Shown one piece after another: positions 7,179-16,637 of a DNA stretch of 64,000 bases (position 1 is the stretch's first letter; every line of letters begins with the position of its first letter). Source of the DNA: Lysobacterales bacterium. Lineage in GTDB: Bacteria > Pseudomonadota > Gammaproteobacteria > Xanthomonadales > Rhodanobacteraceae. The stretch covers positions 1-64,000 of the forward strand of contig QUBV01000007.1 of the NCBI GenBank assembly GCA_014338185.1. The letters run 5' to 3'. The notes under the pieces are model-generated. The model was not told where the DNA came from and searched no databases. It saw only the letters and a list, made by a program, of their open reading frames with translations. Position numbers and translations under genes: made by a program.

Positions 7179-7538
7179 TCATGAGTCCGACCACACGGCC
7201 AGTTCGTTGCCACCAGGTTCGATGAAGTGGAACCGGCGCCCGCCCGGGAAAGCGAAGATCCCGCGCGTGATCGTGCCGCCTGCCGCGACGACCTTGCTGC
7301 GGGCCGCTTCAAGGTCGGTCACGAACACCACCGCCAGCGGCTGCCCGGGCCGATGCGCGGGATCGGCGTTGAAACCGCTGCCCACGCCGCTGCCGCTCGT
7401 GTCGGCGTAGTCATCACCCCAGTCGGTGTATGCCCAGTCGAACACCTGGGCGAAGAAGCGCTTGGAACGCGCCAGCGCCACGATGTCCGGCGCCGGAAAC
7501 TCGATGAAGGAAATCTGGTTGTGCCGGGCCGCAGCCAT
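7179..7538 (-). CDS. VOC-family (glyoxalase/dioxygenase-like) protein
   Basis: 119 residues with the two beta-alpha-beta-beta-beta modules of the vicinal-oxygen-chelate fold: FIEFPAPDIVALARSKRFFA, VFVTDLEAARSKV and RFHFIEPGGNELAVW. This subgroup is usually annotated glyoxalase/bleomycin-resistance-like and has no known substrate. The ATG at 7538 has a GGAGAACGAC ribosome site. Confidence 0.8.
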   Translation of the reverse strand: MAAARHNQISFIEFPAPDIVALARSKRFFAQVFDWAYTDWGDDYADTSGSGVGSGFNADPAHRPGQPLAVVFVTDLEAARSKVVAAGGTITRGIFAFPGGRRFHFIEPGGNELAVWSDS

Positions 7539-7633
7539 GTCGTTCTCCGTGTGCCACCCCGCCGCCGCGCGATTGTGAGCGCAAACCCGGCGCCCGCGCC
7601 AGCACCCGGACGATGCGCCACCCATGCACCTTA

Positions 7634-7712
7634 CAAGTGATCGAGTAAATCGTTTTCCGGCAAGCGGTGCGGTGGCCGTCGCGTATACGGTCTTGAGGTG
7701 AGTGGCAGGCGG
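7634..7712 (+). repeat. Dispersed repeat, right copy
   Basis: Intergenic partner of the inverted sequence at 1-82, lying directly after the SDR stop codon. The differences are mostly transitions. Together the two copies form an inverted pair that brackets the integron remnant and three further genes. Confidence 0.75.
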
Positions 7713-7713
7713 C

Positions 7714-8532
7714 TCAGTCGAGGAACAAGTCGCGCAGCGGCGCTTGTGCGGGATCGACCGCGTAGGTGGCGAAGTCGTGGATGCCGGCTTCGCGCAGCAC
7801 CTCTTCGTCGATGAAGAAGCGCCCGCTGCCGGCCGATGCGGGGCGCACGAGGATCGCGTGGGCGGCGTCGGCGACGATGGCGGGCTTGCGGCAGCGTTCG
7901 CGGTCGATGCCCGGGATCATGTTGAGCGCGTCGGTGGCGATGATCGTGCGCGGCCACAGCGCGTTGATGGCCACGCCACGGCTGGCGAACTCGGCGGCGA
8001 GCCCGAGCGTGACCAGGCTCATGCCCATCTTGGCCAGCGTGTAGCCGGTGTGCGCGCCCCACCACTTGGGGTCGAGCGATGGCGGCGGCGCGAGCGTGAG
8101 GATGTGCGGGTTGGCGGCCTTGAACAGGTGCGGCAGGCACGCCTGCGCGCACAGGAAGCTGCCGCGCGCGTTGACCTGCTGCATGAGGTCGAAGCGCTTC
8201 ATCGGCGTGTCGAGCGCACCGGCGAGCCAGATTGCGCTGGCGTTGTTGACGAGGATGTCGATGCCGCCGAAGCGTGCCACCGTCGCGGCGACCGCCGCGT
8301 GCACGGCGGCTTCGTCGCGGATGTCGCACTGCAGTGCGAGCGCATGGCCGCCCGCGGACTCGACCGCTGCGGCCGCGCTGTGGATCGTGCCCGGCAGCTT
8401 GGGGTTGGCGACCGCGCTCTTGGCCGCGATCGCGATATTGGCGCCATCGCGCGCGGCGCGCAGGGCGATGGCCAGGCCGATGCCGCGCGAGGCGCCGGTG
8501 ATGAACAGGGTCTTGCCAGCCAATGTGGTCAT
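7714..8532 (-). CDS. SDR-family NAD(P)-dependent oxidoreductase (HSDL2-like)
   Basis: 272 residues with the classical short-chain dehydrogenase motifs: cofactor site GASRGIG at about residues 13-19, NNAS, and the catalytic Tyr-Lys pair in YTLAKMG. The insertion PPPSLDPKWWGAHTGY before the Tyr is typical of the hydroxysteroid-dehydrogenase-like 2 (HSDL2) group rather than of FabG. Substrate unknown; lipid or acyl metabolism is a reasonable guess for this group. Confidence 0.85.
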   Translation of the reverse strand: MTTLAGKTLFITGASRGIGLAIALRAARDGANIAIAAKSAVANPKLPGTIHSAAAAVESAGGHALALQCDIRDEAAVHAAVAATVARFGGIDILVNNASAIWLAGALDTPMKRFDLMQQVNARGSFLCAQACLPHLFKAANPHILTLAPPPSLDPKWWGAHTGYTLAKMGMSLVTLGLAAEFASRGVAINALWPRTIIATDALNMIPGIDRERCRKPAIVADAAHAILVRPASAGSGRFFIDEEVLREAGIHDFATYAVDPAQAPLRDLFLD

Positions 8533-8751
8533 GCCATCACCTCGCAGCCAGCGCCGCGCAGCGCTGTGCGCGCGACCGCGCCATGCCCGGGCCGGCGGCT
8601 TGGCCCGGCGACGCCGGGCGCGCCGGGGCGGACGCGTGGGTCGATCGATTGGATATGGAAACTGAAGCTTTGCACATATGACGGTTGATTATCCACGGAC
8701 GACCCTGATTTCGAGCGGTGCCGCCATCCGGCGACTTTGAGGGAGTTCACC

Positions 8752-9408
8752 ATGAAGATGCTCACGATGGCCTGCGCCATTGCGCTGGGCCTGTCGCTGG
8801 TCGCCGCCGCCCCGCTGGCGCAAGCGCAGGATACCCACCCGGCGACCACCCAGTCCGCGGCTGCCACGACGGTCGCGCCCAAGCTGCATGCGGCCATGCG
8901 CGCGCTGTGGCAGGGCCACATCGACCACACCCGCGCCTATGCCGTGGCCGTCCAGGCCGGTGACAAGGCCGCGCAGGCCAAGGCTGCCGACGCCACCGTC
9001 GCCAATGCCAAGGATATCGCCAATGCGGTCGCCGGCTTCTATGGCGAGGCCGCCGGCAAGGGTATCCTTGACCTGCTCGCCGGCCACTGGAGTGGCGTCA
9101 AGGCCATGACCGACGCGCAGAAGGCTGGCAACACCGCTGCACATGACAAGGCCATGCAGGACCTGACCACCAACGCCGACGCGATCGCGAAGTTCCTCGC
9201 GGGCGCCAACCCCAACCTCACCGAGGATGGCGTGCGCGGCTTGCTCATCAGGCACATCGGTGACCATGAGGCGCAGATCAGCCAGCTCATGCGTGGCGAC
9301 AGCAAGGGCGAGGCGACCACCTGGACCCACATGCAGGCGCACATGAACACGCTGGCCGATGCGTTGTCCGATGCGATCGCCAAGCAGTTTCCCGACAAGG
9401 CCCAATGA
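8752..9408 (+). CDS. Exported His-rich helical protein
   Basis: 218 residues with a signal peptide (cleavage near AQAQD). The mature protein has a repeated helical pattern with regularly placed His: ALWQGHIDHTRAY, LLAGHW, RHIGDHEAQ and THMQAHMNTLAD, plus NADAIAKFLAGANPN. The same pattern occurs in a widespread uncharacterised family of about 170 residues. A metal-binding four-helix bundle is plausible. The start at 8752 follows GAGGGAG. Its stop overlaps the next start (ATGA), so the regulator is translationally coupled. Confidence 0.7.
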   Translation: MKMLTMACAIALGLSLVAAAPLAQAQDTHPATTQSAAATTVAPKLHAAMRALWQGHIDHTRAYAVAVQAGDKAAQAKAADATVANAKDIANAVAGFYGEAAGKGILDLLAGHWSGVKAMTDAQKAGNTAAHDKAMQDLTTNADAIAKFLAGANPNLTEDGVRGLLIRHIGDHEAQISQLMRGDSKGEATTWTHMQAHMNTLADALSDAIAKQFPDKAQ

Positions 9409-10079
9409 ACCAGGCCAGCGCCCTGCAGCAACTCGGCACCACCCAGCAGAAGCTGCTGCGGCAGCTGCTGGTTGCACGGCAGGGCGCCACGGTCGAGGAG
9501 TTGTGTGAGGGCCTGGGTATCACCCACAACGCGGTCAGGCAACACCTGACCGCGTTGATTTTTGGCGGCTTCGTCGGTCGCGGCGCGGCCCGGCCCACGG
9601 GCGGGCGTCCGCAGCTGCGCTACGTGCTGACCGCGACCGGGCGCGAGCTGTTTCCGCGCAAGTACGGACTCATCGCCACCGGCCTCATCGACAGCCTGCA
9701 GCGCAGCGCCGGCAAGGAAGCGGTGCGTGAGCTGCTCACCCAGCTGGGCCGCGAGCTCGGCCGCGAGGCCGCCAGCCGGATCGAGGCCGGGTCCGACGAC
9801 GACATCGCCGCGACGCTCGCCGACCAGCTCGATGCGCTCGGCTACGAGGCGGTGACCGCGCGCCATGATGGCGAAACCCAGATCGAGGCCTACAACTGCG
9901 TGTTCCACGAGATCGCCAAGGCGCATCCCGACGTGTGCCGGTTCGACCTCGCGTTCATGGAAAGCGCCACCGGCCGGCCGATTGAGCAGCTGGAATGCCT
10001 GCAATACGGTGGCCGCGCCTGCCGCTTCCGGATCAAGCCCGCCACTTCCGACACCGAGCCGGACGCGGACGAGTCCTGA
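9405..10079 (+). CDS. COG2345-type winged-helix regulator with conserved Cys
   Basis: 224 residues. The N-terminal winged helix (ATVEELCEGLGITHNAVRQH, then the wing RGAARPTGGRPQLRY) binds DNA. The C-terminal effector domain has the Cys pattern NCVFHEIAKAHPDVC, ELEC-like IEQLECLQ and GGRACRFRI, which in SufR-like relatives binds an Fe-S cluster. An Fe-S or metal sensor is therefore likely. It is coupled by ATGA overlap to the exported His-rich protein, suggesting a joint role in metal or redox sensing. Confidence 0.75.
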   Translation: MNQASALQQLGTTQQKLLRQLLVARQGATVEELCEGLGITHNAVRQHLTALIFGGFVGRGAARPTGGRPQLRYVLTATGRELFPRKYGLIATGLIDSLQRSAGKEAVRELLTQLGRELGREAASRIEAGSDDDIAATLADQLDALGYEAVTARHDGETQIEAYNCVFHEIAKAHPDVCRFDLAFMESATGRPIEQLECLQYGGRACRFRIKPATSDTEPDADES

Positions 10080-10097
10080 GCGCGGTCGGCGCCGCGC

Positions 10098-11312
10098 TCA
10101 GCGCAGGTCGGCCAGTGCCGCGCCGAGGCGGCGCAGGCCTTCGGCCACTTCCTCGTCGCTGATCGTGAGCGGCGGCAACAGGCGCAGCACGTCCGGGCCC
10201 GCCTGCAGCAACAGCACGCCATGTGCCGCGGCGCGTTCCAGCAACGCCGCCGCGCGGCCGCGGTGGTCCGCGTCCAGCACCGCGCCGAGCATGAGGCCGC
10301 GTCCGCGCACCTGGGCGATGAGCCCGCGGCCGGCGTCGAGCGCGCCGAGTCCGTCGCGCAGCGCCTGCGCCTGGCGCGCGACGTTCAGCGCAATCGACGG
10401 CTGCGCGAGCTTGCGCAGCGCCACGCGCGCCACGGCCGCGCCGAGCGGATTGCCGCCGAAGGTGGTGCCATGCGCGCCCACCTGCATCACCTGCGCAACG
10501 CGTGGTCCGGCCAGCAGCGCGCCGATCGGAAAGCCGCAGCCGAGTGCCTTGGCCAGCGTCATCATGTCGGGCGCGATGCCGTCGTGGCTGTGCGCGAACA
10601 GGCTGCCCGTGCGCATCATGCCGCACTGGATCTCGTCGACGATGAGCAGCGCCTCGTGCGCATCGCACAGTTGCCGCAGCCGTTGCAGGAAGCCGGGCGC
10701 GGCCGGCACCACGCCGCCTTCGCCCTGCACCGGCTCGACCAGCACGGCCGCGATGTCGCCCGCGGCAAACGCGGCTTCGACCGCGTCGACATCGTTGAAT
10801 GGCGCGTGGCGAAAGCCGGCCGGCAGCGGCTCGAAGCCCTGCTGGTACTTGGGCTGGGCGGTCGCGGTCACCGCCGCCAGCGTGCGTCCGTGGAACGAGC
10901 CGTGGAAGCTCAGGATCGTGCGCCGCTCGGGCGCGCGCCCGTGTGCGGCCGCCCACTTGCGCGCGAGCTTGATCGCGGCCTCGTTGGCTTCGGTGCCCGA
11001 ATTGCACAGGAACACGCGTTCGGCGAAACCGGCCGCCTCGACCAGTTCCTGCGCCAGGCGCAGCGGCGGCTCGGTGTAGAACACATTGCTCGCGTGCCAC
11101 AGGCGCGAGGCCTGCGTGGTGAGTGCGGCCAGCAGGTCGGCATCGCCGTGGCCGAGGCTGGTGACCGCGATGCCCGCGGCGAAGTCGATGTAGTCGCGCC
11201 CGTCGCGGTCCCACACCCGGGCGCCCAGGCCGCGTTCGAGCACGATCGCACGCGGTTGGTACACGGGCAGCCAGTAGCGCGCGCCGAGCGCGACGAGGTC
11301 GGAAGTGGTCAT
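10098..11312 (-). CDS. argD: Acetylornithine aminotransferase family enzyme
   Basis: 404 residues, class-III PLP aminotransferase. Motifs include FCNSGTEANEAAIK-like FLCNSGTEANEAAIKLAR, SFHGSFHGRTLAA, VDEIQCGMMRTG and the PLP lysine in TLAKALGCGFPIGA. The length fits ArgD, which forms N-acetylornithine semialdehyde/acetylornithine in arginine synthesis; the related succinylornithine role is also possible. The ATG at 11312 was chosen over an upstream open frame. Confidence 0.85.
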   Translation of the reverse strand: MTTSDLVALGARYWLPVYQPRAIVLERGLGARVWDRDGRDYIDFAAGIAVTSLGHGDADLLAALTTQASRLWHASNVFYTEPPLRLAQELVEAAGFAERVFLCNSGTEANEAAIKLARKWAAAHGRAPERRTILSFHGSFHGRTLAAVTATAQPKYQQGFEPLPAGFRHAPFNDVDAVEAAFAAGDIAAVLVEPVQGEGGVVPAAPGFLQRLRQLCDAHEALLIVDEIQCGMMRTGSLFAHSHDGIAPDMMTLAKALGCGFPIGALLAGPRVAQVMQVGAHGTTFGGNPLGAAVARVALRKLAQPSIALNVARQAQALRDGLGALDAGRGLIAQVRGRGLMLGAVLDADHRGRAAALLERAAAHGVLLLQAGPDVLRLLPPLTISDEEVAEGLRRLGAALADLR

Positions 11313-11352
11313 CGGCAGTGGTCTGGAAGTGGCAAGGGGTGTCCGCGCAACT

Positions 11353-11775
11353 TCACCAGCTGCCCGTGTTGGGCAGCGAGGCCCACGGTTCGCGCGGCGG
11401 CAGCGCCGCACCCTTCTGCAGCAGTTCGATCGAGATGAGGTCGGGCGAGCGCACGAACGCCATGTGGCCATCGCGCGGCGGGCGGTTGATCGTCACGCCC
11501 AGCGCCTGCAGGTGGGCGCAGGTGGCGTAGATGTCGTCGACCGCGAAGGCGAGGTGGCCGAAATTGCGCGCGCTGCCGTAGTCCTCGGTCGAGCCCCAGT
11601 TGTGGGTGAGCTCGATCTCGGCCTCGGGCGATTCGGGCGCGGCCAGGAACACCAGCGTGAAGCGGCCCGCCGCGTTGTCCATGCGTCGGGTTTCGCGCAG
11701 GCCCAGCCCGTCGCAGAAGAAGCGCAGCGTGGCATCGAGGTCGTGCACGCGGATCATGGTGTGCAGGTAACGCAT
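11353..11775 (-). CDS. gloA: Lactoylglutathione lyase (glyoxalase I)
   Basis: 140 residues starting [20 protein letters not shown], the hallmark of glyoxalase I. Metal ligands are consistent: His5, an acidic residue in EIELTHNWG, the His in [11 protein letters not shown], and the final Glu in ISIELLQ. It isomerises the methylglyoxal-glutathione hemithioacetal. The C-terminus is extended slightly. The ATG at 11775 fits the family start; the upstream TTG is not needed. Confidence 0.9.
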   Translation of the reverse strand: MRYLHTMIRVHDLDATLRFFCDGLGLRETRRMDNAAGRFTLVFLAAPESPEAEIELTHNWGSTEDYGSARNFGHLAFAVDDIYATCAHLQALGVTINRPPRDGHMAFVRSPDLISIELLQKGAALPPREPWASLPNTGSW

Positions 11776-12054
11776 GGGGCTGGACTCGGCGGCGATCAAC
11801 CGGCGCGATTATCGCCGCAACCGCGTCGGCCGTGGTTGCGCCGCGGCTCGCCGCCGCGGGGCGCGCTCCCGCCGTCGCTGCACGACCGCATGCGGCCACG
11901 GGTGTGACGCAGGACACGGTGTGCGCGCTCGCGGCGCGACTGCGCTGCGCCGCAGCGTGCAATGCCGGTGGCGTGCCATGCCAAGATCGGCGACCGGTGC
12001 CGACTGGAGAGGGTCGGCGCCGGGATTCCAATACCTGTTTCGGGGAGAAAACAG

Positions 12055-13926
12055 ATGTCGATTCGCACACTGCTGTCAGTGGGCTTGTGTGTTGCCTGCG
12101 CCTTCGCGGCGCCGGCGTTCGCGCAAGACGAAGACGCGGCGCTCGCCGCGCGCCTGCATGCCGAGGAAGCCGGCCTGGTCGCTCAGCGCGCGACCTATCC
12201 GGCGTTGTTCGCGCAGGCCTACGCGCGCTACCCGCAGATTCCCGCGGGCGTGCTTGAAGCCATCGCCTGGTCACAGACGCGCTGGCTACCGCCGGTGGCC
12301 CAACGCGCGGGTGACAACCACCACCACATGCCCACCGCGCATGGCGTGATGGGCCTGTATGGCGGCGAGGGCTTCACCGACCAGCTCGCCGACGCGGCGG
12401 CGTTGCTGGGCGTGCCGCCCGGCCGCATCGCCGACGATGCGCGCTACAACATCCTCGGCGCGGCCGCGCTGCTCGCGCGCGAAATCGATGCCATGGGCAA
12501 GCGCGAGGCCGGCGCCAATGTCGCGACGCTCGCGCCCGCGCTCGCGCGCTATGCCGGGTTCACGCCCGAACGATCGGGCAGCGCGGTGGACGGGTTCGCG
12601 CGCGACAGTTTCGCCTTCGACGTGCTGCTCACGCTCGACCGCGGCATCAATGAAAAGGGCGCGCTGGTGCCCGAGACGCCGGTGAACTGGGAACAGGCGT
12701 TTGCGCCGGATCAGCTCGCGCTCATGCGCGCGCCGATGGTGCGCCTGGACCTGAGCGGAGACCGCATCGAAGCCGGTGGCTACGCGATCGATCCGCTGAG
12801 CGAGACGCTCGTGGCCAGCGGCAAGCCGGACCGGTCCACGGCCGCGGGCATGGCGCCGATGAGCACCGACTATGGCCCCGCGATCTGGAGCGCGGCATCG
12901 TCGAGCAATTACAGCGTCGGACGCAGCGCCGCGATCAGTGCGGTGACGATCCACACCACCCAGGGCAGCTACGCGGGCACGATCTCGTGGTTCAAGAATC
13001 CCGCGGCGCAGGTCAGTGCGCATTACGTGGTGCGCAGTTCCGATGGCCAGATCACGCAGATGGTGCGCAACACCAATACGGCCTGGCACGTGCGCAGCCA
13101 CAACAGCTACACGCTCGGCATCGAGCACGAGGGCTACATCAGCAACAGCGCCTGGTACACCACCGCGATGTACAACGCCTCGGCGGCGCTGGTGCGCAAC
13201 TTCTGCGCCAAGTACAGCGCGATCCCGTGTGCGTCGGCGTATCGCGGCGCCTCCAGCAGCGGCACCGTGGTGCTGCCGAGCAGCGTCAAGATCAAGGGCC
13301 ACCAGCACTACAGCGGCAACGACCACACCGATCCGGGCATCTATTGGAACTGGTCGCGCTACTACGACCTGCTCAACCCGGGCCCCGGCGGCACCACCAA
13401 GGTGCTGGATTCGTTCGAGTCGAGCGTGGGCCACTTCACGACCTCGCCGACGTATTCGGGCAGCACCACCGGCATCTCGAGCGCATCGACCGCGCTGCGT
13501 GATTGCTCGATGAGCCGCAACGGCAACTGCTCGCTGCAGGTCAAGCTGGTCGACAACGCGGGCAGCACCGCGCCGTGGGCGGTGCGTCTGCTGTCGGGCT
13601 CGGGCTCGCCGTCGGCCAACACCAAGCTCAGCCGCAGCAATGGCCGAGTCGGACTGTGGGCGTACGCGGGCGGTTCGGGCATGAGCGTGGCACTGGGCGT
13701 CGACGACAGTGACGGCACCGAGCGTTCGATCTCGCGGCCGCTCGCCGCCAACACCTGGACCTGGCTGGAATGGAGCCTAACCGACGCCAATCAGTGGAAC
13801 GCGTGGGTGGGTGGCAACGGCGCGATCACCGCGGGCACCGTGACGCTCGATGCGGTGTGGCTGTTCCACGCCAACACCAGCTACACCGTGTACGTGTACC
13901 TCGACGACGTGCAGGTCAAGAACTGA
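12055..13926 (+). CDS. Secreted N-acetylmuramoyl-L-alanine amidase-like protein
   Basis: 623 residues. There is a signal peptide (ending AFAQD), then a 200-residue region with lytic-transglycosylase-like features (AIAWSQTRW, HGVMGLYGGEG, YNILGAAALLAREI). An Amidase_2/PGRP domain follows at about 290-440, with zinc ligands likely in VTIHTTQGS, GIEHEGY and HTDPGIYWNW. A C-terminal beta-sandwich of about 170 residues, Ser/Thr/Trp-rich, may bind carbohydrate. Likely a peptidoglycan hydrolase acting outside the cytoplasm, on the cell's own or rival walls. The start has GGGGAGAAAACAG upstream. Confidence 0.8.
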   Translation: MSIRTLLSVGLCVACAFAAPAFAQDEDAALAARLHAEEAGLVAQRATYPALFAQAYARYPQIPAGVLEAIAWSQTRWLPPVAQRAGDNHHHMPTAHGVMGLYGGEGFTDQLADAAALLGVPPGRIADDARYNILGAAALLAREIDAMGKREAGANVATLAPALARYAGFTPERSGSAVDGFARDSFAFDVLLTLDRGINEKGALVPETPVNWEQAFAPDQLALMRAPMVRLDLSGDRIEAGGYAIDPLSETLVASGKPDRSTAAGMAPMSTDYGPAIWSAASSSNYSVGRSAAISAVTIHTTQGSYAGTISWFKNPAAQVSAHYVVRSSDGQITQMVRNTNTAWHVRSHNSYTLGIEHEGYISNSAWYTTAMYNASAALVRNFCAKYSAIPCASAYRGASSSGTVVLPSSVKIKGHQHYSGNDHTDPGIYWNWSRYYDLLNPGPGGTTKVLDSFESSVGHFTTSPTYSGSTTGISSASTALRDCSMSRNGNCSLQVKLVDNAGSTAPWAVRLLSGSGSPSANTKLSRSNGRVGLWAYAGGSGMSVALGVDDSDGTERSISRPLAANTWTWLEWSLTDANQWNAWVGGNGAITAGTVTLDAVWLFHANTSYTVYVYLDDVQVKN

Positions 13927-13963
13927 GGCGGTTGGTGTAACCATCCGCTGCATGCATGCAGTG

Positions 13964-13997
13964 GGCTGGCCGCGGGCGCGCGTGCCCGCGGCCAGCC
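13964..13997. terminator. Bidirectional terminator hairpin
   Basis: A perfect 14-bp GC-rich stem (GGCTGGCCGCGGGC and its complement) with a 6-nt loop lies between two convergent genes. There is no strong T run, but position and stability fit a shared terminator. Confidence 0.7.
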
Positions 13998-14001
13998 TGG
14001 T

Positions 14002-14592
14002 TCAGTCGGGCTGGAAGCGCGGCAGCTCGCGCGTGAGCCAGGCCAGCCGCTCCAGCGGATCGGTGAGTTGCAGCAGCTCCTGCTGCTCGGTGCGTGCCAG
14101 CGGCAGGTGCTCGGCGAGACGGAAGCCGACCCAACTCGCATCGTCGTAGAGCGCGCGCTCGGCGCGGGCGGGCTCGCCGCCGATGCGTTCGAGCAGGCGT
14201 TCGAGGATGCTGGCCAGCAATGCATACTCGGGCGGCAGCGCGACCCTGGGTTCGGCGGGCCACAGCCGCGCGCTGCCCAGCACGAGGCCATTGTCGCGCA
14301 CGCGCGTGGCGCCGACGCGGAAGCGCTCGCCGCCACGCACGCGGATGCCGAGCAGGCCATCGGGCAGGCTGTCGAAGTCGACGATGCGCGCGAGCGTGCC
14401 GACCGCGGCCGGGACCGCCGCCGCGCCCGTCTCGTGGCCGCTGAGGATGAGGCACACGCCGAACGCGCTGTCGTTGCGCGCGCAGTCGCGCACGAGGTCG
14501 AGATAGCGCGGCTCGAAGATGCGCAGGTCGAGCGTGCCGCCCGGGAACAGCACGGCCGCGAGTGGAAACAGCGCCAGGTCGTTGGTGCTCAT
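14002..14592 (-). CDS. Lon substrate-binding-domain protein
   Basis: 196 residues matching only the N-terminal LonN/PUA-like domain of Lon protease (LALFPLAAVLFPGGTLDLRI, FEPRYLDLV, FGVCLI). No ATPase or protease domain follows. Stand-alone LonN proteins are common in proteobacteria; their function is not established. Confidence 0.85.
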   Translation of the reverse strand: MSTNDLALFPLAAVLFPGGTLDLRIFEPRYLDLVRDCARNDSAFGVCLILSGHETGAAAVPAAVGTLARIVDFDSLPDGLLGIRVRGGERFRVGATRVRDNGLVLGSARLWPAEPRVALPPEYALLASILERLLERIGGEPARAERALYDDASWVGFRLAEHLPLARTEQQELLQLTDPLERLAWLTRELPRFQPD

Positions 14593-14629
14593 GCCGGGCC
14601 GCTGCCTGTGGCCGGCGCGCGTCGCGGCT

Positions 14630-16018
14630 TCATGCGCCGGTGTCGCCGAGCGCGGCGGCGAAGCGGCGCGGCGCGCCGTCGAAGCCGCCGTTGGACATGA
14701 ACACGACGTGGTCGCCCGCGCGCACCCGGGCCCGCAGCGCCGCGATGAGCGCGTCCACGCTCGGCGCGCTGCAGCCGCGGCCCGCCAGTGCCGCGATCAC
14801 CGCGCCGGCATCCCACGCCAGTTCGGGCCGCTGCAGCAGCACCACCGCGTCGGCATCGGCCAGCGAGGGCGCGAGCGCGGCGGCGTGCGCACCCATCCGC
14901 ATCGAGTTCGAGCGCGGCTCCATCGCCACGAGGATGCGCGCATCGCCCACGCGCGCGCGCAGGCCCGCGAGCGTGGTCGCGATCGCGGTCGGGTGGTGGG
15001 CGAAATCGTCGTAGACATGAATGCCGCGCACCTGCGCGATGAGTTCCATGCGCCGCGCGACGTTGCGGAAGCCGGCCAGGGCCGCGATCGCGGTGGCGGG
15101 TTCGATGCCGGCCGCGTGCGCAGCCGCGATCGCGGCCAGCGCATTCATCACGTTGTGGCGCCCGCCCAGCGACCACTGCGCGTGGCCGAGTTCGCGGCCA
15201 CGGTGGCTGACCTGAAACGCGCTGCCATCGGCGGCGGTCAGGTGCGCGCGCCAGTCGCCGGCATCGATGCCGAAGCTCTCCACCGGCGACCAGCAGCCTT
15301 GCGCGAGTACCTGCGCCAGCGCCGCGTCCTCGGCATTGACGATGAGGCGGCCATTGCCGGGCACGATGCGCACGAGGTGGTGGAACTGGCGCTGGATCGC
15401 GGCGAGGTCGGGGAAGATGTCGGCGTGGTCGTACTCGAGGTTGTTGAGAATCGCGATGCTCGGGTGGTAGTGCAGGAACTTGCTGCGCTTGTCGAAGAAC
15501 GCGGTGTCGTACTCGTCGGCCTCGATCACGAAGTCGGCGTCGGGTGCCGGTGGTGCGCCCGGCGCGCCGCCCAGCCGCGCCGACACGCCGAAGTTGGCCG
15601 GCACGCCGCCGACGAGGAAGCCGGGCGCGCGCCCGGCCGCCTCGAGGATCCATGCGAGCAGCGAGGTGGTGGTGGTCTTGCCGTGGGTGCCGGCCACGGC
15701 CAGCACGCGGCGCTGCGCGAGCACGTTGTCGCCGAGCCATTGCGGACCCGACAGCGCATGCAGGCGCGCGTCGAGCAGGTATTCGACCGCGGCGTTGCCG
15801 CGTGACAGCGCGTTGCCGACGATCACGCAATCGGGCGCGGGCTGCAGGTGCTCGGCGCGATAGCCCGCACGCAAGGTGATGCCCAGGCGCTCGAGCTGGG
15901 TCGACATCGGCGGGTAGACGTTGGCGTCGCTGCCCTCGACCGCATGGCCGAGTTCGCGCGCGATCGCGGCGATGCCGCCCATGAAGGTGCCGCAGATGCC
16001 CAGGATGTGCACACGCAT
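14630..16018 (-). CDS. mpl: UDP-MurNAc:L-Ala-gamma-D-Glu-mDAP ligase (murein tripeptide recycling)
   Basis: 462 residues of the Mur ligase family. The start MRVHILGICGTFMGGIA is diagnostic of Mpl. The ATP loop is GTHGKTTTTS, followed by FVIEADEYDTAFFDKRSKF and VYDDFAHHPTAI. Mpl joins the recycled tripeptide to UDP-MurNAc in the cytoplasm. I chose the ATG at 16018; an alternative ATG at 16054 would add 12 residues. Confidence 0.92.
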   Translation of the reverse strand: MRVHILGICGTFMGGIAAIARELGHAVEGSDANVYPPMSTQLERLGITLRAGYRAEHLQPAPDCVIVGNALSRGNAAVEYLLDARLHALSGPQWLGDNVLAQRRVLAVAGTHGKTTTTSLLAWILEAAGRAPGFLVGGVPANFGVSARLGGAPGAPPAPDADFVIEADEYDTAFFDKRSKFLHYHPSIAILNNLEYDHADIFPDLAAIQRQFHHLVRIVPGNGRLIVNAEDAALAQVLAQGCWSPVESFGIDAGDWRAHLTAADGSAFQVSHRGRELGHAQWSLGGRHNVMNALAAIAAAHAAGIEPATAIAALAGFRNVARRMELIAQVRGIHVYDDFAHHPTAIATTLAGLRARVGDARILVAMEPRSNSMRMGAHAAALAPSLADADAVVLLQRPELAWDAGAVIAALAGRGCSAPSVDALIAALRARVRAGDHVVFMSNGGFDGAPRRFAAALGDTGA

Positions 16019-16088
16019 GCAAGCCAGTCCGTCGTCGAGGTTGGAGTGGATCATGGCATGGGCGGCCCGCACGCGGCGCCCACGCGCT

Positions 16089-16637
16089 TCAGGCGCTGCC
16101 GAACACCGCCTGCTCGAGCGCCCACCACGCCACGATCCAGCTGATCACCAGCGTGAGCGCGAGGCCCGAACCCAGTTCCACCGCGTGGCGCACGATGTGC
16201 GCGGTCACTGCCACCTGCCACAGGAAGATCGCAAACAGCGCCCATGCCACCAGGGCCTGGGCGCTGGTGAGTGGCGTGCTGCCGGCGGCCGGCGGCACGC
16301 CACCGAGCCACAGCAGCGCGCCCTGCAGCAGCGTGAACACGATGCCGGTGGCGATGATCGCGGTGGCGGTCTGCACGAAGCGGTTGCGGAAGTTGCGCAC
16401 CGCGAGCGCGATCCAGCACAGCCCGAGGATCACCAGCGAGGACAGCAGCGAACGCGCCAGCGCATTGCCGTCGCGGTCGAGCAGGTCGCCCACCATCACA
16501 TCGAGCGCGGTCGCGGCCGCGAACAGCCCCGCGAGCAGCAGCGGCGACCACGGCAGGTCCTGCGGGCCGCCGCGCAGGCGGCACAGTTCGAGCACCTGGC
16601 CGGGCAGGCTGGGACGCGGTGGCGTGGGCGCGTTCAT
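16089..16637 (-). CDS. Uncharacterised four-TM membrane protein
   Basis: 182 residues with four predicted membrane helices (about 33-50, 66-84, 95-112 and 127-170). A short proline-rich N-terminus precedes the first. No family assigned. It sits between mpl and adk on the same strand. Confidence 0.65.
   Translation of the reverse strand: MNAPTPPRPSLPGQVLELCRLRGGPQDLPWSPLLLAGLFAAATALDVMVGDLLDRDGNALARSLLSSLVILGLCWIALAVRNFRNRFVQTATAIIATGIVFTLLQGALLWLGGVPPAAGSTPLTSAQALVAWALFAIFLWQVAVTAHIVRHAVELGSGLALTLVISWIVAWWALEQAVFGSA

Noticed and set aside
8669-8700. Sigma-70 promoter before the His-rich protein (TTGCAC and GATTAT)
   Set aside because: The spacing between the two hexamers is only 11 bp, too short for a promoter.
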